Source of the DNA: Argyresthia goedartella
Lineage: Eukaryota > Arthropoda > Insecta > Lepidoptera > Argyresthiidae
NCBI GenBank assembly: GCA_949825045.1
Contig: OX463806.1
Coordinates: 44,664,208-44,728,207, forward strand
DNA length: 64,000 nucleotides
Direction: 5' to 3'
Shown here: piece by piece, positions 33,236-45,891 of the stretch
Layout of the letters: each line of letters begins with the position of its first letter
Numbering within the stretch: position 1 is the first letter of the stretch
The notes under the pieces: generated by a model
The model's database searches: none
What the model was told of the DNA's origin: nothing
The model's input: only the letters and a program-made list of their open reading frames with translations
Made by a program: the position numbers and the translations under genes

Positions 33236-33611
33236 GGATTGGGCAAAAATGCTTATGATATATATATATATCGTATTCGATAATTAAATATTATTTTTGT
33301 GTCGATTCAGTTATTGGAAAATTTTCCAAATGGCGGAGATGCGGGGGTTTTTAAATTTATAAAAACTTCTACAGTCCAAACAGCTTGACGGATTTCAACA
33401 AATGAGGTTTCGTTGGATTTGTAGAGACCGCGAGAGTAACAGGCTATATAACTTACTGAAAAGTCAATAGGTGGGGTTTAAGACCGCAAAATGTAGTTTA
33501 CAAAGTTATTGGTGCGGCTACTTTCATAATCCATGTACGTAATAAGGTGAATTCATAAGTTTGTATGTGTTTATAAGAGAAAATGTCACTCGCGAGTTCT
33601 ACAGCTCACAG
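33236..33611 (-). repeat. Interspersed repeat family F, inverted copy
   Basis: Runs from GGCAAAAATGCTTATGATA through TTGGAAAATTTTCCAAATGG, CAGTCCAAACAGCTTGACG and GGTGCGGCTACTTTC to ACTCGCGAGTTCTACAGC. It is the reverse complement of the order at 48985-49465. Confidence 0.65.
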
Positions 33612-35293
33612 AGCCACCAGTAATATTGTATTGATCACAATTAAACAATTACTAAGCGATCATCGCGAGAAACACTTAACCCGGCGAGCACGAGGCATTT
33701 CATAACGAGATACAATTTAAAAGTTGGGTATTTTTTGTCATATGATAGATATTTTTATGAAAAGAAAACATTTTCACCAGACGATATGCATGGAGCATAC
33801 AAAATCTGTGCTGATAACGACACAAGTAACTTATTATTTTTGTAAAAAAAAAAGTTTAATCATTTTCAAGAAGAAAATATTATTATCATTAAGTTCTAAG
33901 TTATATTTTTTTGTTCTCGTCACTTAATTTGATTTTATAAAACCCCAAAATTTTGTTCTTGTAAATCCGTAGTCTAAGAAAAAGACGATGGCGTAATTTT
34001 TCTTTTTCACTTTTCGCTACGCTGCATTCGTGTAATGATATACTTAGGTAGCATGACTAAATATGTAATACGAAATACATAACGCACGCTACCGCTCAAA
34101 ATCACATCATCGTAAACGTGATGCTCCAAGTAATAAAAGTTGTCTGTTGATTCACAACCATACTGCGATTCAGGATACACACAGCGCCATCTAGCGACAA
34201 GCAGTAAATTATCAGGGACATATTTTAAAAGGCTAGTTTGTTTTATACAATTTATTTTCATTTAATTTCATTAAAAGGCCCCTAATTTTTTATAAGTCCA
34301 TTGAAGGAAATGGAATAAATGCATAAAAAATATCTAGAGACACATTTTATTCTGGACATGAAATACCCTGCCTCATTCTTGGTGTAACTTATATTCACCT
34401 AATGCTTCCGGGTTAAGTAATCTTCGTCATTGGTTTCTCCAACTTCTCTGATAAAATATTCCATTTATTTTTCTAATTTTATAACCTTCAACCATCATGC
34501 ATTCGTTTCTATAAAGGTTACACGAAAATTTTGAATATCACAATTTTCAGTTGTTTTCTTGCGAGTTCCCGTGCATGAGGATGGACTATTGGTTTTCCTT
34601 TTCATACATGACGAAGAGGCAACTGATGAATGAGGTGGGCGCGACGGTACCCCCACCGCGACTTCCTCTTTCCCCTATTGCCATCCCAACCTGAAGCGAG
34701 CTACTGTTCTGTTCTCTTTGAAGGATGTTTGCTTTAATTATTTTAATTTATTTTTTTAAGGAACACCGTCAAGAACCACAGAAGATTATGTAAATGGTTA
34801 TTCTTAAAAGTTACATAGCTGTTTTTCTACAAATAATAGAATACTTTTCTTTATTCAAACGGCCCAGTGTCTTCCAAAGAAAGATTTCCACAATTTGGTC
34901 ACACAAGTTCCCAGGCGGTAACTTTTAGTAATCCGTGGTAATCACACTCCGTGACTCGTACGGACCGTCGTCCAGTCCGTCATATAACTCAGCTCGTAAT
35001 AGGCTCAGTCTTGGTAATAGGAGCGGCTTTCCTTGCCCACACTATTAAAAACTATTCACATTTTACGATAATGTTCCTAACTCTCATAATAGTTATAAAT
35101 TAGTTTTTTTTAAACCGTCAGTTGTTTTACCGGCTATTTTTTCAAGTTTAATTACGTAGTCGTCGGACGGACTAAAGTTAAATGAAACTAGTAAATTAAA
35201 CTATGCATATCATCATGGGCTGTCGGTCGGTCTGGGCAATTAATATATTAATAAATAGTTCCGTGATCGTGGCGCCTGAAGTAGCACCTTCCA
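33612..35293. other. Intron sequence, no gene recognised
   Basis: AT-rich, with an 84-codon minus frame at 34007-34261 lacking a known domain. Nothing else is supported. Confidence 0.4.
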
Positions 35294-35719
35294 TTAAGGT
35301 GATACGAAAAAAAAATGTGTTTTTTTCGAATCCCTTTACTCCACCATAAAGTCATCTACAGATTTGATTTTTGGGTTAACGTTTATTGAGTATTTGATTA
35401 AGATTTTCACTAAAGGGAAACGCGATTGGATGAAATTTTCTCGATAGAATTTAATTACGACAACACCTCTAAATTGTTTTAATTTTTCCTGAAATCCTAA
35501 CTAATTTAATTGTGGAACTGCGTTCAAAATGTAGAAAGTATGTATTCGTAAAATCTCCTTAAAAAGTTTTTTAACAAAACAGCGTAGTTTATTTTTAAAC
35601 AATTTTTCAGTGGTTCAGCGCTACGTTTTTTAAAAATTTCCCGATTCCGTCCCTCTCGCACTGCGGGTCTTTCCGCCTGGAGTAACGGGGACCTTTGCAC
35701 GGACGAGATAGCGCCTTAA
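35294..35719. mobile_element. MITE bounded by TTAA, copy 2 (family G)
   Basis: TTAAGGTGATACGAAAAA at the left and GATAGCGCCTTAA at the right. The internal order matches 10476-10856, with about 45 additional bases in the right half. Confidence 0.7.
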
Positions 35720-35825
35720 TGCTTTTATTCAGAATACATTAATTACAAAGAATGGAAAGTTGCAAACCAGTCTCGATTGTGGAAGATTATAAATATAGTG
35801 AAAAAGTAGATATTAGTTAAATGAA

Positions 35826-36473
35826 AAATAACTACAGGCAAGTTGTTGGGGCTTTGGCCTACCTGATGGTACGCACCAGACCACATATTACGTAGGCAGT
35901 AAGCATAGTTTCAAAAAGTCTGGTGAAACCAGAAGAGGTAGACTGCGTCCGCCTGAAGCGCCTAATGCGCTATCACAGTACATACCAGATTTAGTGATCA
36001 TGTATAAAAAGGACTACAAGAAAGGAACCTTGGAATGCTTTATTGATGCTGATCATGCAGGGGACCCTAGCCAGGGGAGATCCACGAGTGAGGTGTTATG
36101 TATGTATGCGGCTGGCGCAACGACATGGCTTAGCCAAAGACAGGCAAGCGTGGCGATATCGAACACGGAGGCAGAGATCGTACCTGCCAGTGGAGGAGCC
36201 ACGGAAGCCATATGGCTGTCTCAGCTTTTGAGCGATCTAGGGGCTTTCAATGAAACACCATGCTTGAGAGTGGTCAACGGAGCAATTCACGGAGAATTTC
36301 ACCGGAGCACCAAACATATACGGGTCCGAATCTTTTTTGTAAGAGAGCTGGTGACCAATGTTGAGATACTGGTCAACAAGGCACCCAGGGAGAACCAGCT
36401 GGCTGACATTTTTACAAAGCCACTACCAAGGCCCAGGATCAGAAGGATCCCAGAACTCATAATGCTTTGTTGA
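35826..36473 (+). pseudogene. Ty1/copia-type retrotransposon: end of reverse transcriptase and RNase H
   Basis: Plus strand. YRQVVGALAYLMVRTRPHI at 35830-35900 is the conserved end of a copia reverse transcriptase; a stop follows. From 35994 an open frame of 159 codons carries RNase H motifs in order: FIDADHAGD (first Asp), RSTSE, WLSQRQ, ISNTEAEI (catalytic Glu region), then STKHI, and NQLADIFTKPLP near the end, typical of copia. Gag, integrase and most of the reverse transcriptase are absent, so it is a 3' remnant. No LTR pair could be confirmed. Confidence 0.8.
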
Positions 36474-36927
36474 AAGGAGATATTGAAGAAAAAAAGTTGG
36501 GTTGCTAGTGACAATAAGCCTATGTTATTCAGTGTAAATTGAAAATTTCGCAATGTTTGTTTTCGTAATCTGTTTTGATCTTTTGTGGTTTTAATGAAGC
36601 TTAATTTGAATAATACATATAAGTCTTCATACTCCTGCCGATTATCACCGCCAAGTATAATATTATTGGCAGGTTGACAATAAGCATAAATAGACAAGTA
36701 CAGTCCCACCATTTTTACTTTTCAGTTGATAGCGTCGCTAGTCGAGAATTTTATATTGGCATTTAAGAAATTCACCAATAAAAATGGGAATTAAAGTTTT
36801 TGGGGCAGACTTTAAATAATGTCATATGAATATAATATTTTATTTAGATACTACAATCAATCTTACAAGTCTAACTAATACAGTGAATATAAAATATGTC
36901 TTAATTATAATTGCAATAGTAAAATAT
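36474..36927. other. Copia 3' flank; possible LTR remnant
   Basis: GTTGAAAGGAGATATTGAAG right after the copia stop resembles a purine-rich tract followed by an LTR start. No matching second LTR was found in the window. Confidence 0.3.
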
Positions 36928-37347
36928 AAAAAACCGGTCAAGTGCGAGTCTAAATCTCGCACGAAGGGTTCCGTACCACCGTTCAATGGAAGCGATGGTG
37001 TGGAGTGAATAGTTTGGAATTTACACAGCAAAATATTGTTTACAAAGTTATTGGTGCGGTTACTTTCACACTCCATGTACGTAACCAGGTGCATCCATAA
37101 GTTTGTATGTGGTATTGAAAGAATTGTTGTATGGGAGCCCCCTTAAATATTTCTTTTATCCTGTTTTTTAGTATTTGTTGTTATAGCGGCAACATAAATA
37201 CATAATCTGTGAAAATTTCAACTCTCTAGCTAGCTAGGTTCTTGAGATACAGCCTGGTGACAGACGGACGGACGGACGGACGGACGGACAGCGGAGTCTT
37301 AGTAATAGGGTCCCGTTTGGAACCCTTCGGGTACGGAACCCTAAAAA
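36928..37347 (+). repeat. Interspersed repeat family D, full copy
   Basis: Full-length unit from AAAAACCGGTCAAGTGCGAG to GGTACGGAACCCTAAAAA, almost identical to 48021-48428 and the inverted copy at 62912-63330. This implies recent spread. Confidence 0.85.
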
Positions 37348-37856
37348 TATCTAAAATATTAAAATATAGCTATGAATCTTAGTAAGTAAATAAATAAAAC
37401 AAAAAGTGCGGAATCATTTTATTATCATCTGATAGGTATCTCACGTCTTAGGCCGTTTGTCCACCGCCGTCGATACCGACACGACACCGACATTATTTCG
37501 GGCCGATTTCAAAATAACGTGACGGCGATCGTTTGTCCTCCGCGACGATATCGGTGGTTCAGTCGGTTTATTGTTGCTGTCGTGCGTGGTAGCGCGTAGA
37601 AATAGAAATAAATAAAACAAACTAGGGAATGGCTAACTTCTTCTGCTTTTATACATTCGAAGACGTAGGCGATGCAAAGAATTTTGGATCCATCCAATAA
37701 TACGTGAAAGATACATAAATGGCGCGTTTTATGTACTGCACGACAAGTTGCTACAACATGATAGCAAGTTTTATAACTTTTATAAGATGCCGAGTACATT
37801 TGATTATGTCCTATACCACATAATTCAGATATAAACGTAAATTTCGCAGCTTATCT

Positions 37857-37985
37857 TAGTGTTGTGATAGCGCTGTTGGTTTGATATCTGTTTAGCAATC
37901 CCTAGGCTCCGGGTTCGAATCCTAGCTCGTTCGGACATAGTATTATTTTCTTTTCGTTTTATTATTTTTAGTGCTTAAGTTTTCT
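37857..37985 (+). mobile_element. tRNA-like SINE (single copy here), nested
   Basis: GATAGCGCTGTTGGTTTGAT as a box A-like region and CCGGGTTCGAATCCTAGCTC as a good box B. The acceptor-side pairing of a real tRNA is not obvious. Unlike families A-C, I saw only this copy. Confidence 0.45.
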
Positions 37986-38052
37986 TGTACGATGGTACGG
38001 AACCCTTCTTTTGTGAGTCTGGCCCGCACTTAACCTTTTATTTTTATTTACA

Positions 38053-38274
38053 GGTGATATTTAATTAGCTGACCGTGGGGAATGTAGAAACCTATGGTCG
38101 CGTACGAAAGACAAAATTGGATCTCCCATAGTAACCTGCAATCAGCTGACCGGGCTAATGTACTGAGGATCAGTAAAAAAACATTTGCGACCATATTTCT
38201 TTGAGAAAAATGTTCATAATGATGGGGTAGGCACTATCATTCCCCAAAATATGGTCAGATAATTAAAAGTCACC
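38053..38274. mobile_element. MITE nested in the Harbinger-like element
   Basis: GGTGATATTTAATTAGCTGA at the left pairs with TCAGATAATTAAAAGTCACC at the right, continuing into GGGGAATG and CATTCCCC. About 222 bp without coding capacity. Confidence 0.65.
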
Positions 38275-38576
38275 CGGTATAAGAAGATAAGAGAATAAGA
38301 TATAAGGTAGTATAAAGAGATAGATAATAATTTCAATATGTATGTAATCAATCAAAGCAATAACTTCTAAGAAAACAAAACCGGCGCGGTGTGACGTCAC
38401 AGTCGGGCCGATTTCTAGCGGTCACGCCGATCTATTCAATATATCGGCGGTGGGATGCGTCGGGCGTGCGGTGGACAAGCTGCCATAGTGAATGTATGTT
38501 TCGCTACATCGGTGCCGACATCTCGGTATCGTTATCGTGTCGGTATCGGCGGCGCGGCGGTGGACAACCGGCCTTA

Positions 38577-38984
38577 CGACATCCTAAGAACAATGCTATC
38601 GTGCCTAGTGTAATAAATGGGCCCAAGTTCTTCCCAAGGAGTTTATGTCCACCTAAAATCTTTAGTATTTCGCAAGCAACGATCGTGCGTTGACTACAGT
38701 TTTACAGTTTATACTCATATTATTTGGGACCTATGCTATATATAGGCTAACAGTCCACCTGTTTATAGTAAATAGTTATTTTTGACCATCTTTTGCTCTA
38801 TTTTCTTGAATGTTTTTATTTGTGAATGTTCAATAGTCACATTGTTTTTTTTCGTTCGGAAACAACCAACCTCAAGTAATGTTTAAACAAGTGACGACGC
38901 GAGGGGTTTTATTTAAAAAAAAAAAAAATATAGGTAATAGGACATCCATTACTTGAAAAAAGCAAATTATTTTCTTATAAATAT
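38577..38984. other. No gene recognised
   Basis: I see no coding exon or repeat. Confidence 0.4.
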
Positions 38985-39252
38985 AATCCTTTCCCCATAT
39001 GGGATGGCAGAGGCACAATCGTGCCCATTTTGAGCCAGTTATTAAATACTCCATTTTGCGTGACAGGGGACTAGCTAATCGCCGCAGCTATGGAGTAATG
39101 AAGGTTTCCTCACGATGTTTTCCATCACCGTTCGAACGTGCGTGTAATGTACTTAAGATAAATTAATTATCTCATTGGTACATGGTCAGGAATCGAACCT
39201 GCATCTCATGTATGAGAAGCAAGCGTGAAACCCATTAGACCACGGAGCATTA
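38985..39252 (-). mobile_element. tRNA-derived SINE, family C (full length)
   Basis: On the minus strand: CTCCGTGGTCTAATGGGTTT, box B GGTTCGATTCCTGACC, then the body GGAAAACATCGTGAGGAAAC and the end ATCCCATATGGGGAAAGG. It is the best preserved head of this family in the window. Confidence 0.8.
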
Positions 39253-40252
39253 GTTTTATTTTATTTTATTAGCATCGCTGTTTGAGCTATGATAATTTTA
39301 CTGGCAAGCTGATATTTTTGCGAGCCGCCTGCCCCTTTCACATGCCTCTATGGCATGGCAGATCCAGAAAAGACTCATTTCATTACCAAATCTCTGCCTG
39401 CAATGCATATTTACAAACTGCTTTCGCCATCTACAAAAATATTGCCAATAATGGTAGATATATAACCTTTTTTGCAACTCATTAACATTTGGTACATTTT
39501 TCTTCCAAACCGACTACGCTAGGTGTCGCTGGCGTAGTAGGACACAAAGTGTTTCATTCATCTGAGGTTAGACGTCACGTCTTCAAATACACTTCCGGTT
39601 GTGATCTTTCCAGTACACTTGATACTGGCAAAATAAACCGTATCTGTGAATAGCACGCCATATATTAAACGAAGAAGTGAATAAAAATTGACAACTTTGA
39701 CAGATAGACAGCGTCCAACTACACCAGCGACATCTGCAATGAGCTTTTGAGCATAAGTGCCATTAATTAATGGCGGCTTGCTCCTTGGCCATTTCTACGT
39801 TGTGGATAAATCGGTTCAAAGGGCATTATATTAATGACTGCTGGACTAGCCGATAAATGATATTTTCGATCTGTCCCATTATTCACTAACTGTCAACCAC
39901 ACACCATAATTGATTGCCGGCTAAACGCAGCGTAATGTGCCAAAAGGCGTGGGAAATGTTGCTTTTGAAGAGAATCTATTGAGATAACTGGAAAGTTTTA
40001 TTTGTTAGACTAACATCAATGTTTACAATTCATTATTTATTCGCCCAATAAAATAAACAGGCCACAACATATGAAACGAATGAGACTCCTGCTTTACGGT
40101 TTTGAAATTGCGTTTTATTATAAACAGAAATAAATACACTCAAGCGTAATGATCTGAGTTACCGTAATTCCGACTATTTTCAACCGTATCGTTGTGATGT
40201 TTGAGCATTACAGTGCCTTTTCCTATCTCAAGCCGATTGCTGTTGGAGCTGT
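39253..40252. other. Intron sequence with one fold-back region
   Basis: AGGTGTCGCTGGCGTAGTAG at about 39520 and the inverse CTACACCAGCGACATC near 39720 could be ends of a 220-bp fold-back element. No exon was seen. Confidence 0.4.
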
Positions 40253-40310
40253 ATTGTGTCGTAGGGAAGTGACTATACATAGCTCAGTCCCTCACTTTCC
40301 TGCGACACAA
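40253..40310. repeat. Short inverted repeat
   Basis: TTGTGTCGTAGGGAAGTGA pairs imperfectly with TCACTTTCCTGCGACACAA across an 18-base loop. Confidence 0.6.
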
Positions 40311-40390
40311 CACAGCAAAACTTCGAGGTAAAGAAGCCGCTGTCAAAGGCTATGAGGGACAAACGGCTCAGAATATCAACTGTTTGCTTA

Positions 40391-40572
40391 GGGCGACTTG
40401 CACTGGGCGTTAAATGCAATTTAAACTCAACTTAAGTACAAGATAAGAAGAAACTACGGCAAGGTTATTGCCTGTCAGCCAGGTTCAATGTTAACACTTA
40501 ACACAGCTGTGCCATATTTAAGTTGGGCTTAAACTGTAGTTTGCGGCTGTAAAAAGTCTGGTGTGGGTTGAC
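40391..40572. repeat. Small inverted-repeat element, family I
   Basis: GGGCGACTTGCACTGGGCGT at the left and GGCTGTAAAAAGTCTGGTGT at the right. Related ends (CGACTTGCACCAGACT) occur at 51213-51290 and 55810-55892, the last inside a Shaker intron. Confidence 0.5.
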
Positions 40573-42441
40573 TCAATATCTCTATGGTTTCAGATACTGT
40601 TGATGAGTCTTCCAGCAACCATGAAACGCGCGCTTTTAAATAAATCCGATGACATTACACGGTAAAACTGAAATCGTGTTGAAATCTCCAGTTTTCGATC
40701 GATTTCAGGAACTTCTGTTAGCCATCGCCTTATTCTCACAACGGCTGATGTCTTCGCAAAAAACTGTCATATTTCGCAAGCTAGTGATATGCCTAAAGTA
40801 TTTTGACACTTCAGCAAAATTCAACAACGTAACCTTGTAACGGAGGGCACACAACTTTATTTATTTTCAAAGTTTTCTAACTTAATGTTAAGTAACTGCA
40901 CAGTTGCTTAACATTATTTTTTATACATATTTACTGTAATAATGACAAAAGAAGGAAATTTTACGATTTACTTTGGTTAATATATCATTCTAAACATATA
41001 AACTATTTTTGTTTTACAAAACTAAACATCGTCACAAGGTTAGAAGGTTGTACGCCAGTGAACCGTATTTCTTTTTAAATACTAGGGATGTTACCCAAAA
41101 AATCGATCGATCGATCAAAAATAATTGAATGCAATGATGTGACTGCGTTCAGTTCACAGATAATTGAAGACCGTATTGATTCATTCAAATTAATCGATGT
41201 TTTAAGCTGCTGCAAGCACAATGAAGCTTAGATGGACAGATGTCATATAGGACCTATTGACCCCATTGACCCCACTTTAATTTGTATGGGGGCTGAACAG
41301 TTTGCGCGGACTGTCAATCGTCAGGGCCGCAAAGGCGTCGTGAATAAGAGATACGAGGTAAAAATGGAACAGTAACTCTTGTATTTACGTATTTACGTTT
41401 TGGCTGACGTGAACTCAATTTTTACTGCCAATGTCAACACTCAAACCAAAACGTTCGCTCAAGGTTTGCATGAGAAAATTACCGTGTCATGTTGCTTCTT
41501 CCCACGACGAATTTTCAATTTAGAAACAATTAAAATTAGATAAGACAAACTTGCTTAGGCCTGAAGAAAAAGCCGGGGCAATGTGACAGCATCTCGTGAT
41601 TCGTAGAGGGGAGGGGGAAATGGTACACCGGCGCAAGCGCAAGCGACGTTGTCACGGCCGTCTGCCACGTGCATGCGTGAGGAGTTAATTTTAATTACTC
41701 GCACGCATCATGAAACCTTCATATCTTAAGCTGGGGCGATAGGTTAGCTTCCTCTCTTATGTAAAACAAATTGGAATAGCGATGGTGGATTTGGCTTGTC
41801 CCTCGGAGCAATTGATACACTATCACCATTCGTCTTTCTTTGGAGAGACGGGCCTCTTTTGCGAATATCGAATAACTGGGTAATCGTAGGTATCATAATA
41901 GTGCATTGTCACCGAACTTACATAATTATGCAAATTTTTAGCTCAATCGGACACCGGGAAGTGGGTCAAATTTAACTTACAACATTTGTTTACACAGTTA
42001 ATTTATTACTTAGTTCTTTATACCCTTATTCACATAAAAACGAAGAAAACCGACAACAATTCTTAAAATAATAATGTTGCCATGTACAGTTTGGTAATGA
42101 TGTTCTCCTTCATACTAAATGTAATGAAAAGCTGTATATTTTGAATAGAGTGATTCTTTACAATCAGAATTTGTAATTAATGTTTGTCACAATTTAATGT
42201 GACATTAGATTGCATTACTCTTTATTTCCATTTGAGGTAGCAGAAGCCAATTGTTCCCACTTTTTGTGAGTAATAGTAACAATGAGTAAGAAAACTTATG
42301 CACCGACTAATGCTATTCTCCCTCTCGGTAACCACAATGGTATAAAAACATTTTTCTTTTCATTTTATTCATAGTATAGCTTGTTCACATTAAGTGCAGT
42401 CGATAAGATATAAATAAAAATCTTACATACTTAATAAAATA
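40573..42441. other. Intron sequence, no gene recognised
   Basis: A CGAT repeat at about 41101-41113 is noted. There is no recognisable exon or element protein. Confidence 0.4.
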
Positions 42442-42458
42442 TGACGACCCGAATGACC
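42442..42458 (+). mobile_element. SINE family A head, split by a LINE
   Basis: TGACGACCCGAATGACC is the 5' end of a family A SINE whose remainder resumes at 45637. TGACC is present on both sides of the insert, consistent with a target-site duplication. Confidence 0.75.
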
Positions 42459-45400
42459 TCTTTAAATTAACCCATAGGACAACAGAGAGTAACTCTGGCA
42501 GTAATATTAATATTTGTATAAATATACCTTCATCTTGCCCATTAAATCAAGTTACTAGTAATGAAAAATGTAAAAGTAAGAATATTTTAAACGTGGTTCA
42601 TCAAAATATACAGGGCATGTTAAGTAAAGAACTGGAAATTGAGTTATTCATGAACTGTAATAATATTGATATTTTATGTATAACAGAGCACTTTTTAAAG
42701 AGTTATCAGTTCATGTTCAACTTTAATAACCACCACGTTGCTAGTTCGTTCAACAGAAAAACAGCTGATCGCGGTGGCTCCTTAATACTTGTAAATAATA
42801 GTTTTAAATATAAGGAACGAGTTGACATAGTGAACCTGTCTGTTGAGCGTACCATGGAAATAGCCTGTATTGAACTTGAACAACTTATTGTAATGAGCGT
42901 ATACAGACCACCAGATTCATCCTTTGATTTATTCGAAAAGAAAATGGATGAAGTGTTGATTAAAATCAGCGATAAAAACAATTTTTTTTATATTTTGTGG
43001 TGATTTTAATGTTAATCTGTTAGAGGATAATAATATTTGTACTAGATTAAAATCTTTATTTTTATGTCACAACATGATCTATCTGTTTTTGGAGCCTACT
43101 AGAATTACTGCAACATCTGCTACCTGCATTGACAATATATTTACTAACATTACGCCCATTTTCAAATCGGTTATCAATAAATTAACCTCTGATCACTCTG
43201 GTCAGATAGGTAGGTATATTCAATATTAAAATAAAAAAGGACCAAAAAGAGGATATTACATGTGTGCCCGTTAGTGACACTCGGCTTGAACACTACAGGA
43301 ATAATATTTTAGATAAACTATGGGAAATACCATACCTACAGTGACGATCCAAATTTGTTGTACAACTCAGTATTTAACCTTGTCAAAAATGAATATGATA
43401 CGGTATTTAAATCAAAAACTATAAAAGTTAATAACAAAGCTTTGTTTAGTGATTGGGCGACAGTTGGAATTCATAGGAGCAGACGAAGATTATATGAACT
43501 CTATGAAGAGAAATCATATAACAAAAATACGGCCTTTCTAGATTATGTTCGTAGTTATTCAAAAATGTTTAAACGCGTTTGTGCCGTAGCTAAATCTAAT
43601 TTCATTAAAAACAAAATTGAATCTAGTAGCAATGTAATGAAAACGACTTGGCAAATTATAAACAGAGAGACTGGAAAGGCCAAAGCTACACATAATCACT
43701 TCAAGCTTAAGATAGATAATCAATTGCTAAGTACAGACCTAGAAGAAGCAAAAGCTTTCGAAAATTTCTTTACGGACATTCCAGTTTCAACAACCAAGTC
43801 TTTAAATTCATCTCCCGCTGCTGCTGAATCTATACTTAAACAAAACTTTGAGGAATGTAAAACAGATTTTAAATTTAGGCACGTAAATAATGAAGACATT
43901 GTAAAAGCGTTTAAATCCCTGGAAATGAAAAAGACAGCTGACGCCCATGGTCTATCAGTAAAAATTATTATTTCCATTGTAGATTGTATTGCACCTCACC
44001 TTTGTTGTATATTTAATCAATGTATAGATAATGGTGTGTTTCCTGACTTGATGAAACTAAGTAAAGTTATACCTTTATTCAAAGCTGGTAGTACATCAGA
44101 CCCCACCAATTTTAGACCCATATCGATACTACCAACGCTTAGCAAAATATTTGAAAAACTCATACTTAATCAATTGCAAAGTCATTTTTATCTCAATAAT
44201 TTAATTCATATTGCTCAGTTTGGTTTCACAAAGGGTCGTTCAACAGCTGATGCTGGTGTTGAACTAATCGACAATATTTCGATTCTTCTGCGATCTATCC
44301 AAGGCTTTTGATTGCGTCCATCATGACACTCTTGTCAGGAAGTTACGCCATTATGGTGTAAAAGATCAGGCACTTGGCCTTCTGGAGTCATATCTAACAG
44401 ATAGGGTTCAGATGGTCGATGTTAATGGGAAAAGATCACCTGGGTCTTCAATAAGTATGGGCGTACCGCAAGGTTCAATTCTTGGTCCTTTCTTGTTTTT
44501 AGTATATATTAATGATTTACCTTACCTTGTTAAAGCAAAACATGGGTTAGTATTGTTTGCCGATGATACTTCTTTGATATTTAAAGTTAAAGACAGCAAT
44601 CAAATTATGACGAGGTAAACAATGCTATCTCTAGTATAGTGAACTGGTTTACTGTTAACAATTTATTACTTAATGAAAAGAAAACTAAATGTATTAAATT
44701 CGTGTTACCCAATGTGAACCCGGTAACTACAGACATATTTATAAAAGGACAGAGATTGGACCTTGTGCAGTCGACTGTCTTTTTGGGCATTACTTTAGAC
44801 GCCAAACTACAATGGGATCCTCATATAAATAAATTGTCGAACAGACTGAGTTCGGCAGTGTTTGCAGTAAAAAAAATTAGAGCTCTTACCGACGTAGACA
44901 CCGCTAGACTAGTCTACTTTAGTTACTTTCATAGTCTAATGACCTATGGTATTTTATTGTGGGGTCACGCTGCGAGTGCTAATAGTATATTTATTCTGCA
45001 GAAACGGGCTGTTCGTGCAATTTATAGATTAGGGCCTAGAGTGTCACTGAGGGAAAAGTTTAAAGAAATCAATATTTTGACATTTGTGTCTCAATATATC
45101 TATGACAATCTTGTGTATGTAAAAAGAAATATAACTAATTTTCAGAAGTACAGTGATATACACAATTTTAATACTAGAAATAAAGACAAGTTGGTTGCTT
45201 ATGTAAGCCGACTACATAAAATTAGTAATTCTTTTAAAGGCAATTGTATACGCTATTACAATAAGGTCCCTACTGATATTAAAAACTTACCTTTAGACAA
45301 GTTTAAAATAATAATAAAACAGAAATTGTATAAAAAAAGGTTACTATAGGATATCTCATTACTTAGAGGACAGATGTCCATGGGAATAGATTGTTTGAGT

Positions 45401-45636
45401 AACAGGCTGTTTCGATATATAATTAGCATTCATTTTGTAATTTGACAATATTTTATTTAAAAAAGGAAACGCAAAAGATGCGACGACTGTGGAGTTTCTT
45501 CGGTGAGCTCTTCTCCACAGATTCCGCCATTGTGTTAGTGAACTCACCCAAAAAAATGTAATGACGAATCTAAGTGATGTAACAACATCCTATGGAAATA
45601 AATGATTTTTGATTTGATTTTGATTTTGATTTGATT
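42459..45636 (+). pseudogene. Non-LTR retrotransposon (CR1/jockey-like) inserted in a SINE
   Basis: The 5' truncated element keeps most of ORF2. An endonuclease at 42593-43215 (HQNIQG, CITEHFLK, MSVYRPP, then after a frame change GDFNVNLL and SDHSG) is of the AP-endonuclease type. A reverse transcriptase at 43355-45349 has FRPISILPTLSKIFEK, KAFDCVHH, GVPQGSILGP and FADDTSLIF as catalytic core, then WFTVNNLLLNEKKTK and a long C-terminal part. Frame changes near 43000, 43220-43355, 44300 and 44620 kill it. The 3' end is a TGATTT repeat rather than poly-A, as in CR1-like clades. Flanking TGACC repeats mark the insertion. Confidence 0.85.
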
Positions 45637-45891
45637 TGACCGAGTCGGCAGTGACCCTGCCTACGAAGCCAAGGGTCCCGGGTTCGAGTCCCGGTGGGGG
45701 CAAATATTTGTTTGATGAGAACGGATGTTTGTACCCTAGTCATGGTTGTTTATCTATCTAAGTATACTATTTATCTATATAAGTATGTGTATCGTTGTCT
45801 AGTACCCAAGATACAGGGAATCCTAGTTTGGGGCTAGATCAATGTGTGTAAATAATGTCCAGGTATTATGTCCAGGTATTATTAATTGAGA
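45637..45891 (+). mobile_element. SINE family A, remainder after LINE insertion
   Basis: Starts TGACCGAGTCGGCAGTGACC and runs through box B GGTTCGAGTCCC to GTGTGTAAATAATGTCCAGG and a TTA tail. It completes the head at 42442-42458. Confidence 0.85.

Larger units (their letters stand above)
37451..38573. mobile_element. PIF/Harbinger-like non-autonomous DNA element
   Basis: Left end GGCCGTTTGTCCACCGCCG and right end CGGCGGTGGACAACCGGCC (via its complement) are inverted repeats that continue into GATACCGACACGA-like words. TTA flanks both ends at 37448-37450 and 38574-38576, the target duplication of PIF/Harbinger elements. A 96-codon minus frame at 37509-37799 shows no transposase domain I know. 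Later insertions sit inside: a tRNA-like SINE head at about 37857-37945, a family D head fragment at about 37985-38042, and the MITE at 38053-38274. Confidence 0.75.

Noticed and set aside
36474..36795. 3' LTR of the copia remnant
   Set aside because: No second copy of the putative LTR is present, so its limits cannot be supported.
37509..37799. 96-codon minus frame inside the Harbinger-like element
   Set aside because: I could not match it to transposase or MADF domains, so no function is assigned.
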